A DNA stretch of 8,279 nucleotides from Clostridiales bacterium (GCA_029267975.1 JAJUHH010000113.1:1-8279), one strand, 5' to 3'; positions 1 through 6,932 are shown, numbered from the stretch's first letter. Translations and numbers: made by a program. The notes: generated by a model from the sequence alone, not told the origin.

Positions 1-42
1 GCAGTGGTCCGCAAGAAATCCCTTAAGAAAAGGGGGTACTGA
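1..42 (+). CDS. 3' end of an upstream gene, possibly the first half of a two-gene chromate transporter
   Basis: Reading from base 1, a frame stays open for 13 codons and stops at TGA 40-42. The visible residues are AVVRKKSLKKRGY, a strongly basic tail like the cytoplasmic end of a membrane protein. The stop is one base from the ATG of the half-size chromate transporter, the spacing of two translationally coupled genes. Short CHR-family transporters are usually encoded as adjacent pairs that work together, so this is plausibly the partner. That identity is inferred from context only: 13 residues carry no diagnostic motif. Confidence 0.45.
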   Translation, partial: AVVRKKSLKKRGY

Positions 43-43
43 G

Positions 44-607
44 ATGGAATATTTATTGCTGTTTTGGAGCTTTTTTCAGGTTGGATTATTTAGCTTTGGA
101 GGTGGCTATGCGGCCCTGCCCTTTATACAGAATCAAGTGGTGGACAATCACGGATGGCTGACCATGAAAGAATTTGCCGACGTGATAACGATTTCGCAGA
201 TGACACCCGGGCCCATTGCCATTAATGCTGCAACCTTTGTCGGGATCAGAGTCGGAGGAATTGTGGGAGCCATCGTAGCCACCCTTGGATGTGTTATGCC
301 TTCCTGTATCATTGTACTAACCTTAGCTGTTTTATATAACAAATTCAGAGGCTTGTCCACAGTCCAAGGGGTCTTAAACGGACTCAGACCGGCGGTAGTT
401 GCACTTATCCTATCTGCGGGCTTGGACCTTATTATTTTATCCTTGTGGGATGGAAAGGGTGTAACTGCTGACTACAGAGATATCGATATCATAGCTGTGG
501 TACTTTTTATTCTATCCTTTCTTGTCCTTCGCAGGTGGAAGCTCAATCCTATTTATGTGATGATCGGATCAGGGTTAATCGGACTGTGCATCTATCCCTT
601 CCTGTGA
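44..607 (+). CDS. Chromate transporter family protein (short, single-domain CHR type)
   Basis: This is an integral membrane protein of the CHR family. Members export chromate, or in some organisms move related anions, probably as a pair of half-size proteins. The 187 residues match the single-domain form; full-length ChrA is about 400 residues with two such domains. The N-terminal signature GLFSFGGGYAALPFI is at about residues 14-28, and ISQMTPGPIAINAATFVG at about 50-67 is the second conserved block. Hydrophobic segments lie near residues 3-20, 68-98, 115-135, 147-162 and 168-186. The start ATG is preceded by AGGGGGT (31-37) and sits one base after the preceding stop, which indicates coupling. 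A hairpin terminator follows at once, so this is the last gene of its operon. The family call is firm; the true substrate is not established. Confidence 0.93.
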   Translation: MEYLLLFWSFFQVGLFSFGGGYAALPFIQNQVVDNHGWLTMKEFADVITISQMTPGPIAINAATFVGIRVGGIVGAIVATLGCVMPSCIIVLTLAVLYNKFRGLSTVQGVLNGLRPAVVALILSAGLDLIILSLWDGKGVTADYRDIDIIAVVLFILSFLVLRRWKLNPIYVMIGSGLIGLCIYPFL

Positions 608-618
608 AAGATCAGCAG

Positions 619-662
619 GAGCTGCTGTAAACCTTAACTTTCGGTTTGCGGCAGCTCTTTTA
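619..662 (+). terminator. Rho-independent terminator after the chromate transporter
   Basis: The arms at 619-633 and 643-657 form a 15-bp stem with two G-U pairs around a 9-nt loop, followed by CTTTTATT. It begins 12 nt after the stop codon. The long stem and T-tract make this a convincing intrinsic terminator. It separates the transporter operon from the galactosidase unit. Confidence 0.88.
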
Positions 663-723
663 TTAGCACTAATAAATATATAAATTGCACAGCTATCCCC
701 TTTCTATATTAGGTGTATTGTGA

Positions 724-742
724 ATTGTATTTAAATTACAAT
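724..742. promoter_or_regulatory. Palindrome ATTGTA-N7-TACAAT, candidate operator
   Basis: Two perfect 6-bp inverted arms (724-729 and 737-742) are separated by 7 nt (TTTAAAT) and cover the -35 box of the candidate galactosidase promoter. The size and position fit a binding site for a dimeric helix-turn-helix regulator, either repressing by blocking RNA polymerase or helping a weak -35. The half site is not one I can assign to a named regulator, and it does not read as a CcpA cre site. Confidence 0.35.
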
Positions 743-753
743 ATAGATATAAT
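725..753 (+). promoter_or_regulatory. Candidate sigma-A promoter for the GH35-GH42 operon
   Basis: A perfect TATAAT (748-753) lies 17 nt downstream of TTGTAT (725-730), in an AT-rich block right after the upstream terminator. The -35 box matches the consensus at only three of six positions, so the promoter may need an activator. Transcription would start near 760 and give a leader of about 170 nt before the GH35 start codon. No other box pair in 663-928 looked as good. Confidence 0.5.
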
Positions 754-928
754 AAAAATAACAGCTCCAATTGAAACAGCTTCTCGCCGGAGGTAACGGC
801 AGTGAATGTATCGGCCAAACAGGTAGGAACTATGATTGGCAAGTAATAATCAACGATCTGATCCATCCGTCAGGGCATGAGTGGAAGGCTCGGATTGACA
901 AATCAAAATACATGAGGAGATTTATGAC
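754..928 (+). other. Long leader of the galactosidase operon, with short reading frames
   Basis: No conventional gene is present. Two frames are notable. GTG 802 has a good ribosome site (GGAGGT, 789-794, 7-nt spacing) and encodes 14 residues, ending at TAA 844-846 (residues MNVSAKQVGTMIGK if GTG is read as Met). The second frame is open from 762 to TGA 930-932 and overlaps the GH35 ATG as ATGA. It reads like real protein (for example NYDWQVIINDLIHPSGHEWK), but its only early start is a TTG at 771 with no ribosome site. It may be a gene remnant, a weakly started leader protein, or chance. The base composition is less AT-rich than the promoter block before it. Confidence 0.35.
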
Positions 929-3001
929 ATGAATAAAGGATATTACTACAACAGCCATTATCTGATCAAGGATGGCAAACCTTGGTTTCCGGTAATGGGA
1001 GAAATGCATTACAGCAGATATCTTGAGACACTATGGGAAGAATCCCTTCGCAAAATCAAAGCAGGTGGTCTCACAATCGTTTCTACATATGTTATCTGGA
1101 TACATCATGAAGAGGAAGAGGGGATCTTTGATTTTACAGGATGCCGCAACCTGAAGCAATACATAGAGCTGTGCAGGAAGGTTGGGATCTGTGTATTTCT
1201 GCGACTTGGTCCCTGGGTTCATGGAGAGGTAAGAAACGGAGGCTTTCCGGACTGGCTGCAGAAGAAGGAAAAGGAAGGTGTCTTGCTTCGCAGCAATGAC
1301 CTGAATTATTTGGCCTATGTCAGACGCTACTGGGAACAGGTTTATGCTCAGGTGAAGGGCTTCTTCTATAAGGATGGGGGCCCCATCATCGGAGTTCAGA
1401 TTGAGAATGAATACGGTCATGTGGGTGGCCTGCAGGGAGAGGCAGGGGAAGCCCATATGAGGACCCTGACCGCTTTGGCTAAAGAAATCGGCTTTGAGGT
1501 TCCTATGTATACAGCAACCGGTTGGGGAGGTGCCTGTGTCGGTGATCTGCTGCCGGTCATGGGAGGTTATCCGGAAGCTCCCTGGGATCAGCGAACCTGC
1601 GAATTAGAAGCAAACAGCAACTATGTATTCAGCCATATCAGGAATGATAAATTAATTGCCTGCGATCATCACATAGAGGGAGAGATTACCTTTGATGAAT
1701 CAAAGTTTCCTTATCTGACTGCTGAACTGGGTGGGGGAATGCAGCCCACTGCCCACAGAAGGCCGGTGGCAAGCGGTAAGGATATTGGAGCCATGTCACT
1801 GACCAAATTGGGTTCTGGTGTCGCCTTGCTTGGCTATTATATGTATCATGGCGGGAGCAATCCGAAGGGAAAGCTGTCAACTCTGCAGGAAAGTAAGGCA
1901 ACCGGATATCTGAATGATCTGCCGGAGATCAACTATGATTTCAATGCCCCCATCAGGCAGTATGGCACCATATCTGACAGCTACCGGGAAATTAAGCTTT
2001 TGGCTTACTTTTTATCGGAATTCGGTGAAGACCTGGCAAGCCTGAAGGCGGAAATCACACCGGATAAGGTAAAGCCGGAGGATATGCATACCCTGCGTTT
2101 ATCCAGCAGGCATGATGAGGAGCATGGTTATGTGTTTTTCACCAACTATCAGAGAAGAAGGAAAATGGATTTCCATAAGAACGTTAGTCTGGTCGGGGTG
2201 TATGGTAAGGATAAGGTGATCTTTCCGCCCATTGATATTGATGACGGTGCTTATGGCTTCTTCCCATACAGAATGAAGCTGGGTAAGGCAGTTCTGCGCT
2301 CAGCCCTGGCAAGTCCTCTCTGCAGCCTGAATACCAAGAGCGGAACAAGCTATGTATTCTACGGAGATTATGATCCCCACTTTGAGTGGGAAGGAGATCA
2401 AAGGGCTGACGTCCTTCATTTGTCCAGGGAAGAAGCCCTCAATGCCTGGAAGGTAAGCCTGGATCAGGAGTATCTTATCCTGCATGATAACTTTGTCTGG
2501 GTAGAGGAAGGGAAGCTAAAGGTAACCGGTTCGGATCATACGGTGATCAAATGTTATCCAAAGCTGACCAAGGAACTGCCGGGCTTTGCTGCCTGTGGGC
2601 AGGAGGGACGCTTTACCCTGTATGAAAGACGTTTACAGGGGCAGCCTGCAAAGGCAGAGCTTCAGCTGATCTCTGAGGAGAAGGAGCAGGTAATTTACGA
2701 GATTACCCTTACCTATCAGGAGAAGGCAAACCGCCTGGAGGGAAGGGATACGCTTCTTTGGCTTTCCTATGCAGGGAAGGATTTGGAGATCTTTGTGGAG
2801 GATACGAAAATCAACGATCATTTCTATACAGGCCAGGAGATTCCCGTTAGCCTTGGCTATTACGGCTTCCCGTCAAAGCTTAAGGTTGTGATCCGTGCCC
2901 TCTATGAAACGGATGATATTTTTATAGAGAAGCAACCTGTATTTACAGAGGGACGTGCCTGCAGCCTGGATGGAGTGAGAGTTACAGAAGAATATCGTTA
3001 G
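929..3001 (+). CDS. Beta-galactosidase, glycoside hydrolase family 35
   Basis: This is a retaining glycosidase that removes terminal beta-galactosyl residues from oligosaccharides. The 690-residue protein has no signal peptide, so it should be cytoplasmic. The TIM-barrel domain covers about residues 8-365. It shows GEMHYSR (24-30), the IHHEEEEGIFDF stretch (58-69) typical of the family, and IENEYG (158-163), in which E161 is the expected acid/base. E266 in TAELGGG is the expected nucleophile, by analogy with E188 and E268 of human GLB1. INYDFNAPI (334-342) closes the catalytic domain. The remainder, about 380-690, is beta-rich and should be the usual accessory beta-sandwich domains. The usual GPY-CAEW-type motif is replaced here by GPWVHGEVRNGG (94-105). 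The start ATG follows AGGAG (915-919) with a 9-nt gap. The GH42 gene follows after 17 nt. The family is certain; the preferred substrate is not. Confidence 0.93.
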   Translation: MNKGYYYNSHYLIKDGKPWFPVMGEMHYSRYLETLWEESLRKIKAGGLTIVSTYVIWIHHEEEEGIFDFTGCRNLKQYIELCRKVGICVFLRLGPWVHGEVRNGGFPDWLQKKEKEGVLLRSNDLNYLAYVRRYWEQVYAQVKGFFYKDGGPIIGVQIENEYGHVGGLQGEAGEAHMRTLTALAKEIGFEVPMYTATGWGGACVGDLLPVMGGYPEAPWDQRTCELEANSNYVFSHIRNDKLIACDHHIEGEITFDESKFPYLTAELGGGMQPTAHRRPVASGKDIGAMSLTKLGSGVALLGYYMYHGGSNPKGKLSTLQESKATGYLNDLPEINYDFNAPIRQYGTISDSYREIKLLAYFLSEFGEDLASLKAEITPDKVKPEDMHTLRLSSRHDEEHGYVFFTNYQRRRKMDFHKNVSLVGVYGKDKVIFPPIDIDDGAYGFFPYRMKLGKAVLRSALASPLCSLNTKSGTSYVFYGDYDPHFEWEGDQRADVLHLSREEALNAWKVSLDQEYLILHDNFVWVEEGKLKVTGSDHTVIKCYPKLTKELPGFAACGQEGRFTLYERRLQGQPAKAELQLISEEKEQVIYEITLTYQEKANRLEGRDTLLWLSYAGKDLEIFVEDTKINDHFYTGQEIPVSLGYYGFPSKLKVVIRALYETDDIFIEKQPVFTEGRACSLDGVRVTEEYR

Positions 3002-3018
3002 GCAAGAATGGAGTAATT

Positions 3019-5058
3019 ATGAGAGAGCTATTAAACGGAAAGAAAATTGTACTAGGTGCCTGCTATTATCCGGAGCATTGGGAGCGGGAGGATTGGGAAA
3101 CAGATTTAAAGCAAATGCTGGCAAGCGGCATTGAGGTGATCAGAATTGCTGAATTTGCCTGGAGTAAGATTGAACCCAGAGAAGGGGAGTATACCTTCAC
3201 CTTCTTTGATGAGTTCCTGGAACTGGCCCATCGGTGTGGCATGAAGGTAATCTTTGGCACGCCTACGGCCACTCCCCCGGCCTGGTTGACCAATCAATAT
3301 CCGGAGGTACTCAATGCGGATATGGATGGAAACCTGTACCGACACGGCGCCAGACGCCATTATAATTACAACTCAGCAAAATACCAGGATTTTTGCAAAA
3401 ATATTGTGGAGAAGATCGCAAGCCATTATGCAGGGCATCCTGCCATTATCGGCTGGCAGATTGATAATGAAATCAACTGTGAGACAGATGTCTTTTATTC
3501 AGAAAGCGATACCTATGCTTTTCGTCAATTCCTGAAAGCAAAATACCATAACATCGAAGAACTCAATCAAGCCTGGGGAACTGTTTTCTGGAATCAGACC
3601 TATACCTCATGGAATGAGATTTATGTACCCCGGAAAACCATCGGAGATTCTACCAATCCCCATGAGGTACTGGATTATATACGCTTTGTATCCCATAGTG
3701 CCCGCAATTTTGTAAAAATGCAGGCAGATATTATCCGTAAATATAAAAAAGAAGGAGATTTCATTACCACCAATGGCCTCTTCTCAAACCTGGATAATCA
3801 TAGCATGACAAAAGAGAGCCTGGATTTTATTACGTATGATTCTTATCCTAACTTTGCTTATTTTGTTGATGGAAGCGGCCTTAGCGGCTTAAGGGATCGT
3901 AAGTGGAGCCAAAATCTTACCGAGGTACGGTCTATTTCTCCCATTTTTGGTATTATGGAGCAGCAGACCGGGGCCAATGGCTGGAATAGCAAAATGGAGG
4001 CCTGCACCCCAAGACCGGGGCAGATGTCCCTATGGTCAATGCAAAGCATAGCCCATGGTGCGGATTATGTGGGTTATTTCAGGTGGAGGACCTGTACGGT
4101 AGGAACTGAGATTTACTGGCACGGCATCCTTGATTATTCCGGCAGGGAGAACAGGCGCCTGCGGGAATTAAGGGAATTTTCCAAAATACTGGAGAAGTTG
4201 AGTGAGCTGGCAGGCAGCACTTATCTTGCCCAGGTGGGGGTTCTGCAGGATTATGATAATCTTTGGGATGCCAGGTTAGACAGATGGCATAGGAGAGTGG
4301 AAGAGGTCAGCAGGGAGGGGATATTTACAGCAGCGCAGCTGTCCCACACCCCATTGGATTATGTTTATTTACAGGATAGCAGCAGCCTGGAGGATTTAAT
4401 GAAATATCGGGTACTTTTTTATCCACATGCGGTTATTTTGACAGAGGAGAGGATGGCCCTGTTAGAGGCCTATGTGGATCAAGGAGGAATTCTTGTCATG
4501 GGCTGCCGGACCGGGTATAAGGACCTGACGGGCAGGTGTACCCGGGCCTATCTGCCGGGTCTTGCGGCTAAGCTGACCGGAACAGATGTAATAGAATATA
4601 CCTTTGCGGCACCGGAGGAAGAGAAGGTCTGGGTGGACTGGGAAGGCACCAAGCTGGAGGCTGCTGTCTTTCATGATCTGTTGGCACCCTTAGATGGGAA
4701 TGCCCAGGTGCTGGGGGTTTATAGCAACAGTTACTTTGCCGGGACCCCGGCATTGATTTGCAATTCCTTTGGTAAAGGAACAGCCTATTATTTTGGAGGG
4801 ACCTTTACAAAGGAGGTGGCAGAGCAATTCTTAGATAAGCTTGGGGTGAAAAATCCTTATCAAGAGATCTTTGAACTGCCTGCCTGCTGTGAACTGGCAG
4901 TCAGGGAAAAGGACGGACAAAGCTATTACTTTATACTAAACTATAGCAAAGAAGCGGTTACCCTTCAGGTGAAAGAAAAGAGAATTAATATTTACACCGG
5001 TGAGGAATGGCAGGGCAGCTGCCTTCTGGAAGGCTATGGCACAGTGGTGCTGAAATAA
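3019..5058 (+). CDS. Beta-galactosidase, glycoside hydrolase family 42
   Basis: This is a retaining beta-galactosidase of the LacA/BgaB type. In anaerobes these commonly act on galacto-oligosaccharides or galactan fragments rather than lactose alone. The 679-residue length is typical and there is no signal peptide. The TIM barrel spans about residues 8-390: GACYYPEHW (13-21), PTATPPAWL (82-90), WQIDNE (146-151) with E151 as the predicted acid/base, and GIMEQQTG (311-318) with E314 as the predicted nucleophile. These match E141 and E312 of the Thermus A4 enzyme. A GATase-like trimerisation domain covers about 400-610 and a small C-terminal beta domain about 615-679. The zinc-binding cysteines known from the A4 enzyme seem absent: only C154 lies near the site. 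The start ATG has TGGAG 5 nt upstream, 17 nt after the GH35 stop, so the two genes share a transcript ending at the hairpin beyond 5113. Confidence 0.95.
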   Translation: MRELLNGKKIVLGACYYPEHWEREDWETDLKQMLASGIEVIRIAEFAWSKIEPREGEYTFTFFDEFLELAHRCGMKVIFGTPTATPPAWLTNQYPEVLNADMDGNLYRHGARRHYNYNSAKYQDFCKNIVEKIASHYAGHPAIIGWQIDNEINCETDVFYSESDTYAFRQFLKAKYHNIEELNQAWGTVFWNQTYTSWNEIYVPRKTIGDSTNPHEVLDYIRFVSHSARNFVKMQADIIRKYKKEGDFITTNGLFSNLDNHSMTKESLDFITYDSYPNFAYFVDGSGLSGLRDRKWSQNLTEVRSISPIFGIMEQQTGANGWNSKMEACTPRPGQMSLWSMQSIAHGADYVGYFRWRTCTVGTEIYWHGILDYSGRENRRLRELREFSKILEKLSELAGSTYLAQVGVLQDYDNLWDARLDRWHRRVEEVSREGIFTAAQLSHTPLDYVYLQDSSSLEDLMKYRVLFYPHAVILTEERMALLEAYVDQGGILVMGCRTGYKDLTGRCTRAYLPGLAAKLTGTDVIEYTFAAPEEEKVWVDWEGTKLEAAVFHDLLAPLDGNAQVLGVYSNSYFAGTPALICNSFGKGTAYYFGGTFTKEVAEQFLDKLGVKNPYQEIFELPACCELAVREKDGQSYYFILNYSKEAVTLQVKEKRINIYTGEEWQGSCLLEGYGTVVLK

Positions 5059-5112
5059 TCGAAGGCTGCCTGATCATAGTCGTGTATTAAATATGACAAT
5101 ACAATATGCAAG

Positions 5113-5153
5113 AGGCTTTGAATTGAGAAATGCAATTCAACAGCCTTTTCTTT
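5113..5153 (+). terminator. Rho-independent terminator after the GH42 gene
   Basis: The arms at 5113-5125 and 5133-5146 pair over 13 bp with one bulged C (5141) and a 7-nt loop, followed by TTTTCTTTAT. The T-tract lies on the + strand side, so it serves the galactosidase operon. Read on the - strand the hairpin is followed by CTTGC, so it would be a poor terminator for the converging regulator gene. Confidence 0.85.
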
Positions 5154-5865
5154 ATATGAGCTGACGTTCTCTTAAGGTTTCCTTTATTAATTCAAATTGC
5201 TTGGGTGAGATCTTGATCGTATTCCGGCCTGAGGTGATTAGACCCTTGTCAACCAGCTTAAGAATAGATCTGTTCACGGTTTTTTCGCTAAAGCCTATCT
5301 CATCACCAAGCTCACTGTGTTTTTTGTGAATGATGATTGCTTCCTCGCCCTGCTGCTGATTATTGCAGTGGTGATAAAAGTACAGTAAGAGACGGTCATA
5401 GGAATTTAAAAATAAGTAGCCCCTGTTTGCTTTCAGCTCATTAGACAGCTTCAGGGCCAGCAGACGGGTAATGATATTCAAGGCCTTGATATCGCTTTGC
5501 ATCCAATCTAAAAAGTCTTTGCTGGCAATTGCCAGCAGGACCGCCTTGGTTTTTGCCTTGATATTAATCTGAAAATTAGTTTTATTGGAGAAAGCTTCAA
5601 ATTCCCCGATAATATCTACCGGCTGTAATTCTATAAAGTTATAGATAATATCCGGCTCAAAGGTATCCACCCCCAAGAGCTTGCCGCTTAGATGAATAAA
5701 TACTCTGTCTGCCTTCTGGTCGGCAGTGATCAGGGTCTGCCCGGGCTGAAGAGTCTTAATGGTGGAACGCTCCATAATATAGGCAGGAGCATTTTCGAAT
5801 ATATTCGAAATCGTTTGACGTTTGTCCTCTGAGACCAGGTCCAGTAAATCGGATAATTTAAACAT
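5152..5865 (-). CDS. Crp/Fnr-family transcriptional regulator
   Basis: This is a cytoplasmic DNA-binding protein in which an effector-sensing beta-roll controls a winged helix-turn-helix. From ATG 5865 it has 237 residues. The cyclic-nucleotide-binding-like domain is at about 25-125, with GEFEAF (87-92) in the place of the phosphate-binding cassette. The dimer helix is at about 125-150. The HTH is at about 184-206, with LGDEIGFSEKTVNRSILKL matching the Crp-type pattern. The cassette lacks the Arg that contacts cAMP in E. coli CRP. There is a single Cys (C167), so an Fnr-type iron-sulfur cluster is ruled out. The effector is therefore unknown. ATG 5865 is preferred because AAGGTG lies 6 nt upstream; a GTG at 5874 in the same frame would itself overlap that ribosome site. 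The gene converges with the GH42 gene and is divergent from the membrane protein at 6193. Which genes it controls cannot be told from the sequence. Confidence 0.88.
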   Translation of the reverse strand: MFKLSDLLDLVSEDKRQTISNIFENAPAYIMERSTIKTLQPGQTLITADQKADRVFIHLSGKLLGVDTFEPDIIYNFIELQPVDIIGEFEAFSNKTNFQINIKAKTKAVLLAIASKDFLDWMQSDIKALNIITRLLALKLSNELKANRGYLFLNSYDRLLLYFYHHCNNQQQGEEAIIIHKKHSELGDEIGFSEKTVNRSILKLVDKGLITSGRNTIKISPKQFELIKETLRERQLI

Positions 5866-5874
5866 ACTCATCAC

Positions 5875-6192
5875 CTTGACTTTCTGTGCTTTACGATAGG
5901 AATTATGTGCAAGCTGCAGAGGATTAAGAAGAATCCCCTTATGCTTAGTTTAGAATAGTTTCACATGAATTACAAGTATTCCCAAGGATAATGATCGTAC
6001 CCAGCTTACGCTGTCCGCTGCTGCTATGCATCCTTATTTGTCTTAACATGAAACTTTTGGTTAAAGTACATATGTCCTTTAAAAATAGAAGCAATATTAG
6101 TATTGTTGAATAGAATTATTTTATGAAAAGCAAGTGATAGAAAGATGTGACAATCAGCAGTCATCGAACTGTTTAAGAAATGAGGATGTTAT
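5875..6192. other. Divergent intergenic region between the regulator and the YczE-like gene
   Basis: No gene is seen in these 318 bases. The stretch must carry the promoters of both divergent genes. Besides the regulator promoter it holds two near-identical 10-mers, TTCACATGAA (5960-5969) and TTAACATGAA (6043-6052). The second overlaps TTAACA (6043-6048), a five-of-six match to a -35 box, but no good -10 box follows it. TAGAAT at 6111-6116 could be a -10 box for the rightward gene but has no recognisable -35. A weak 5-bp hairpin lies at 5921-5936. Confidence 0.4.
5947..5975 (-). promoter_or_regulatory. Candidate promoter of the Crp/Fnr regulator
   Basis: On the - strand, TTGTAA (5975-5970) and TAAACT (5952-5947) are separated by exactly 17 nt; each matches the consensus at four of six positions. 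Transcription would start near 5940, about 75 nt before the start codon. The spacer contains the palindrome-like TTCACATGAA (5960-5969), which could allow autoregulation. Confidence 0.35.
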
Positions 6193-6912
6193 TTGAAAAG
6201 ACAAGCAAATTACAACATAAAAGAATTCTGCAATAAATTATTACAGGTCTGTCTGGGGGTAATCCTGGCAGCCTGCGGTATTTCCATGTTTTATACCCTG
6301 AATATCGGATCGGACCCCATCTCGGTATTTGTGGATGGACAGCACAGAATATTCGGGATGAACTATGGCACCATAAATCTCCTAAATAGTATGGTTTATT
6401 TTATCTTCATACTCATATTTGACCGGAAGCAGATCAGGCTGGCAACCTTAATTGCCGGATTTGGGATGGGACCCCTTATCAATTTATTTACCGGCATATT
6501 CAGCCGTTTTGTTGCAGCTGATGGAAGCTTTACCATACAAATCATTGATTTTCGCAGCCTTGCCTTCCTTCCTCCCGGAGGGGATTACCTGCTTCGCCTG
6601 ATGATGCTCCTGCCGGCAGTGATTTTGCTGGGCTGCGGTCTGGGCTTATACCTGTCGGCCGATATGGGGGCTGCTCCGGTGGATGCCATGGTGTTATTCC
6701 TTTCTGAGAAATTAAAGAGACCATTCAAAGAAGTAAAGATCCTATGTGACCTTGTGATGGCTGTTCTTGGCCTCCTGCTTGGAGGGATCCTTGGTGTAGG
6801 CACAATTGCCGCAATTATACTCACCGGCCCAATGATCAGCCTCACAATGCATGTGATAAAGAGGCATAAGGGGAAGCATACAGTGGATAAAGTAGGTTTA
6901 GCGGATGCCTGA
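6193..6912 (+). CDS. YczE/YyaS/YitT-family integral membrane protein
   Basis: This 239-residue polytopic membrane protein resembles the YczE/YyaS group (COG2364), widespread in Firmicutes and without an established transport or enzymatic role. Six hydrophobic segments lie near residues 16-36, 57-76, 82-104, 133-154, 184-202 and 204-222. Conserved features include LNIGSDPISVF (36-46), NYGTINLL (57-64), GAAPVDAM (159-166) and GGILGVGTIAA (197-207). The two halves resemble each other: GISMFYTLNIGSDPISVF pairs with GLGLYLSADMGAAPVDAM, and GMGPLINL (91-98) with LTGPMISL (210-217). The start is TTG 6193, preceded by GAGGATG (6182-6188). A stop in the same frame at 6181-6183 excludes an earlier start, and the next ATG would delete the first helix. 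It is divergent from the Crp/Fnr regulator, which may control it. Confidence 0.82.
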   Translation: MKRQANYNIKEFCNKLLQVCLGVILAACGISMFYTLNIGSDPISVFVDGQHRIFGMNYGTINLLNSMVYFIFILIFDRKQIRLATLIAGFGMGPLINLFTGIFSRFVAADGSFTIQIIDFRSLAFLPPGGDYLLRLMMLLPAVILLGCGLGLYLSADMGAAPVDAMVLFLSEKLKRPFKEVKILCDLVMAVLGLLLGGILGVGTIAAIILTGPMISLTMHVIKRHKGKHTVDKVGLADA

Positions 6913-6932
6913 TCTTCTTGAACATTTCCAAT

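Noticed and set aside
1031..1456. Long - strand open frame inside the GH35 gene
   Set aside because: It is fully antisense to a well-supported catalytic domain, has no recognisable motif, and is explained by the codon pattern of the real gene.
3314..3535. Second + strand open frame inside the GH42 gene
   Set aside because: It lies in another frame of the conserved TIM-barrel region and its translation resembles no protein family.
5921..5936. Hairpin GGATT/AATCC in the regulator leader
   Set aside because: The stem is only 5 bp, with no T-tract and no partner structure suggesting attenuation.
6111..6116. TAGAAT as the -10 box of the YczE-like gene
   Set aside because: There is no recognisable -35 at 16-18 nt and no TGn extension, so I did not call a promoter.
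6148..6163. TGAC-N8-GTCA as a Crp-type operator before the YczE-like gene
   Set aside because: The arms are only 4 bp, the spacing differs from the TGTGA-N6-TCACA form, and such a match is expected by chance in 300 bases.
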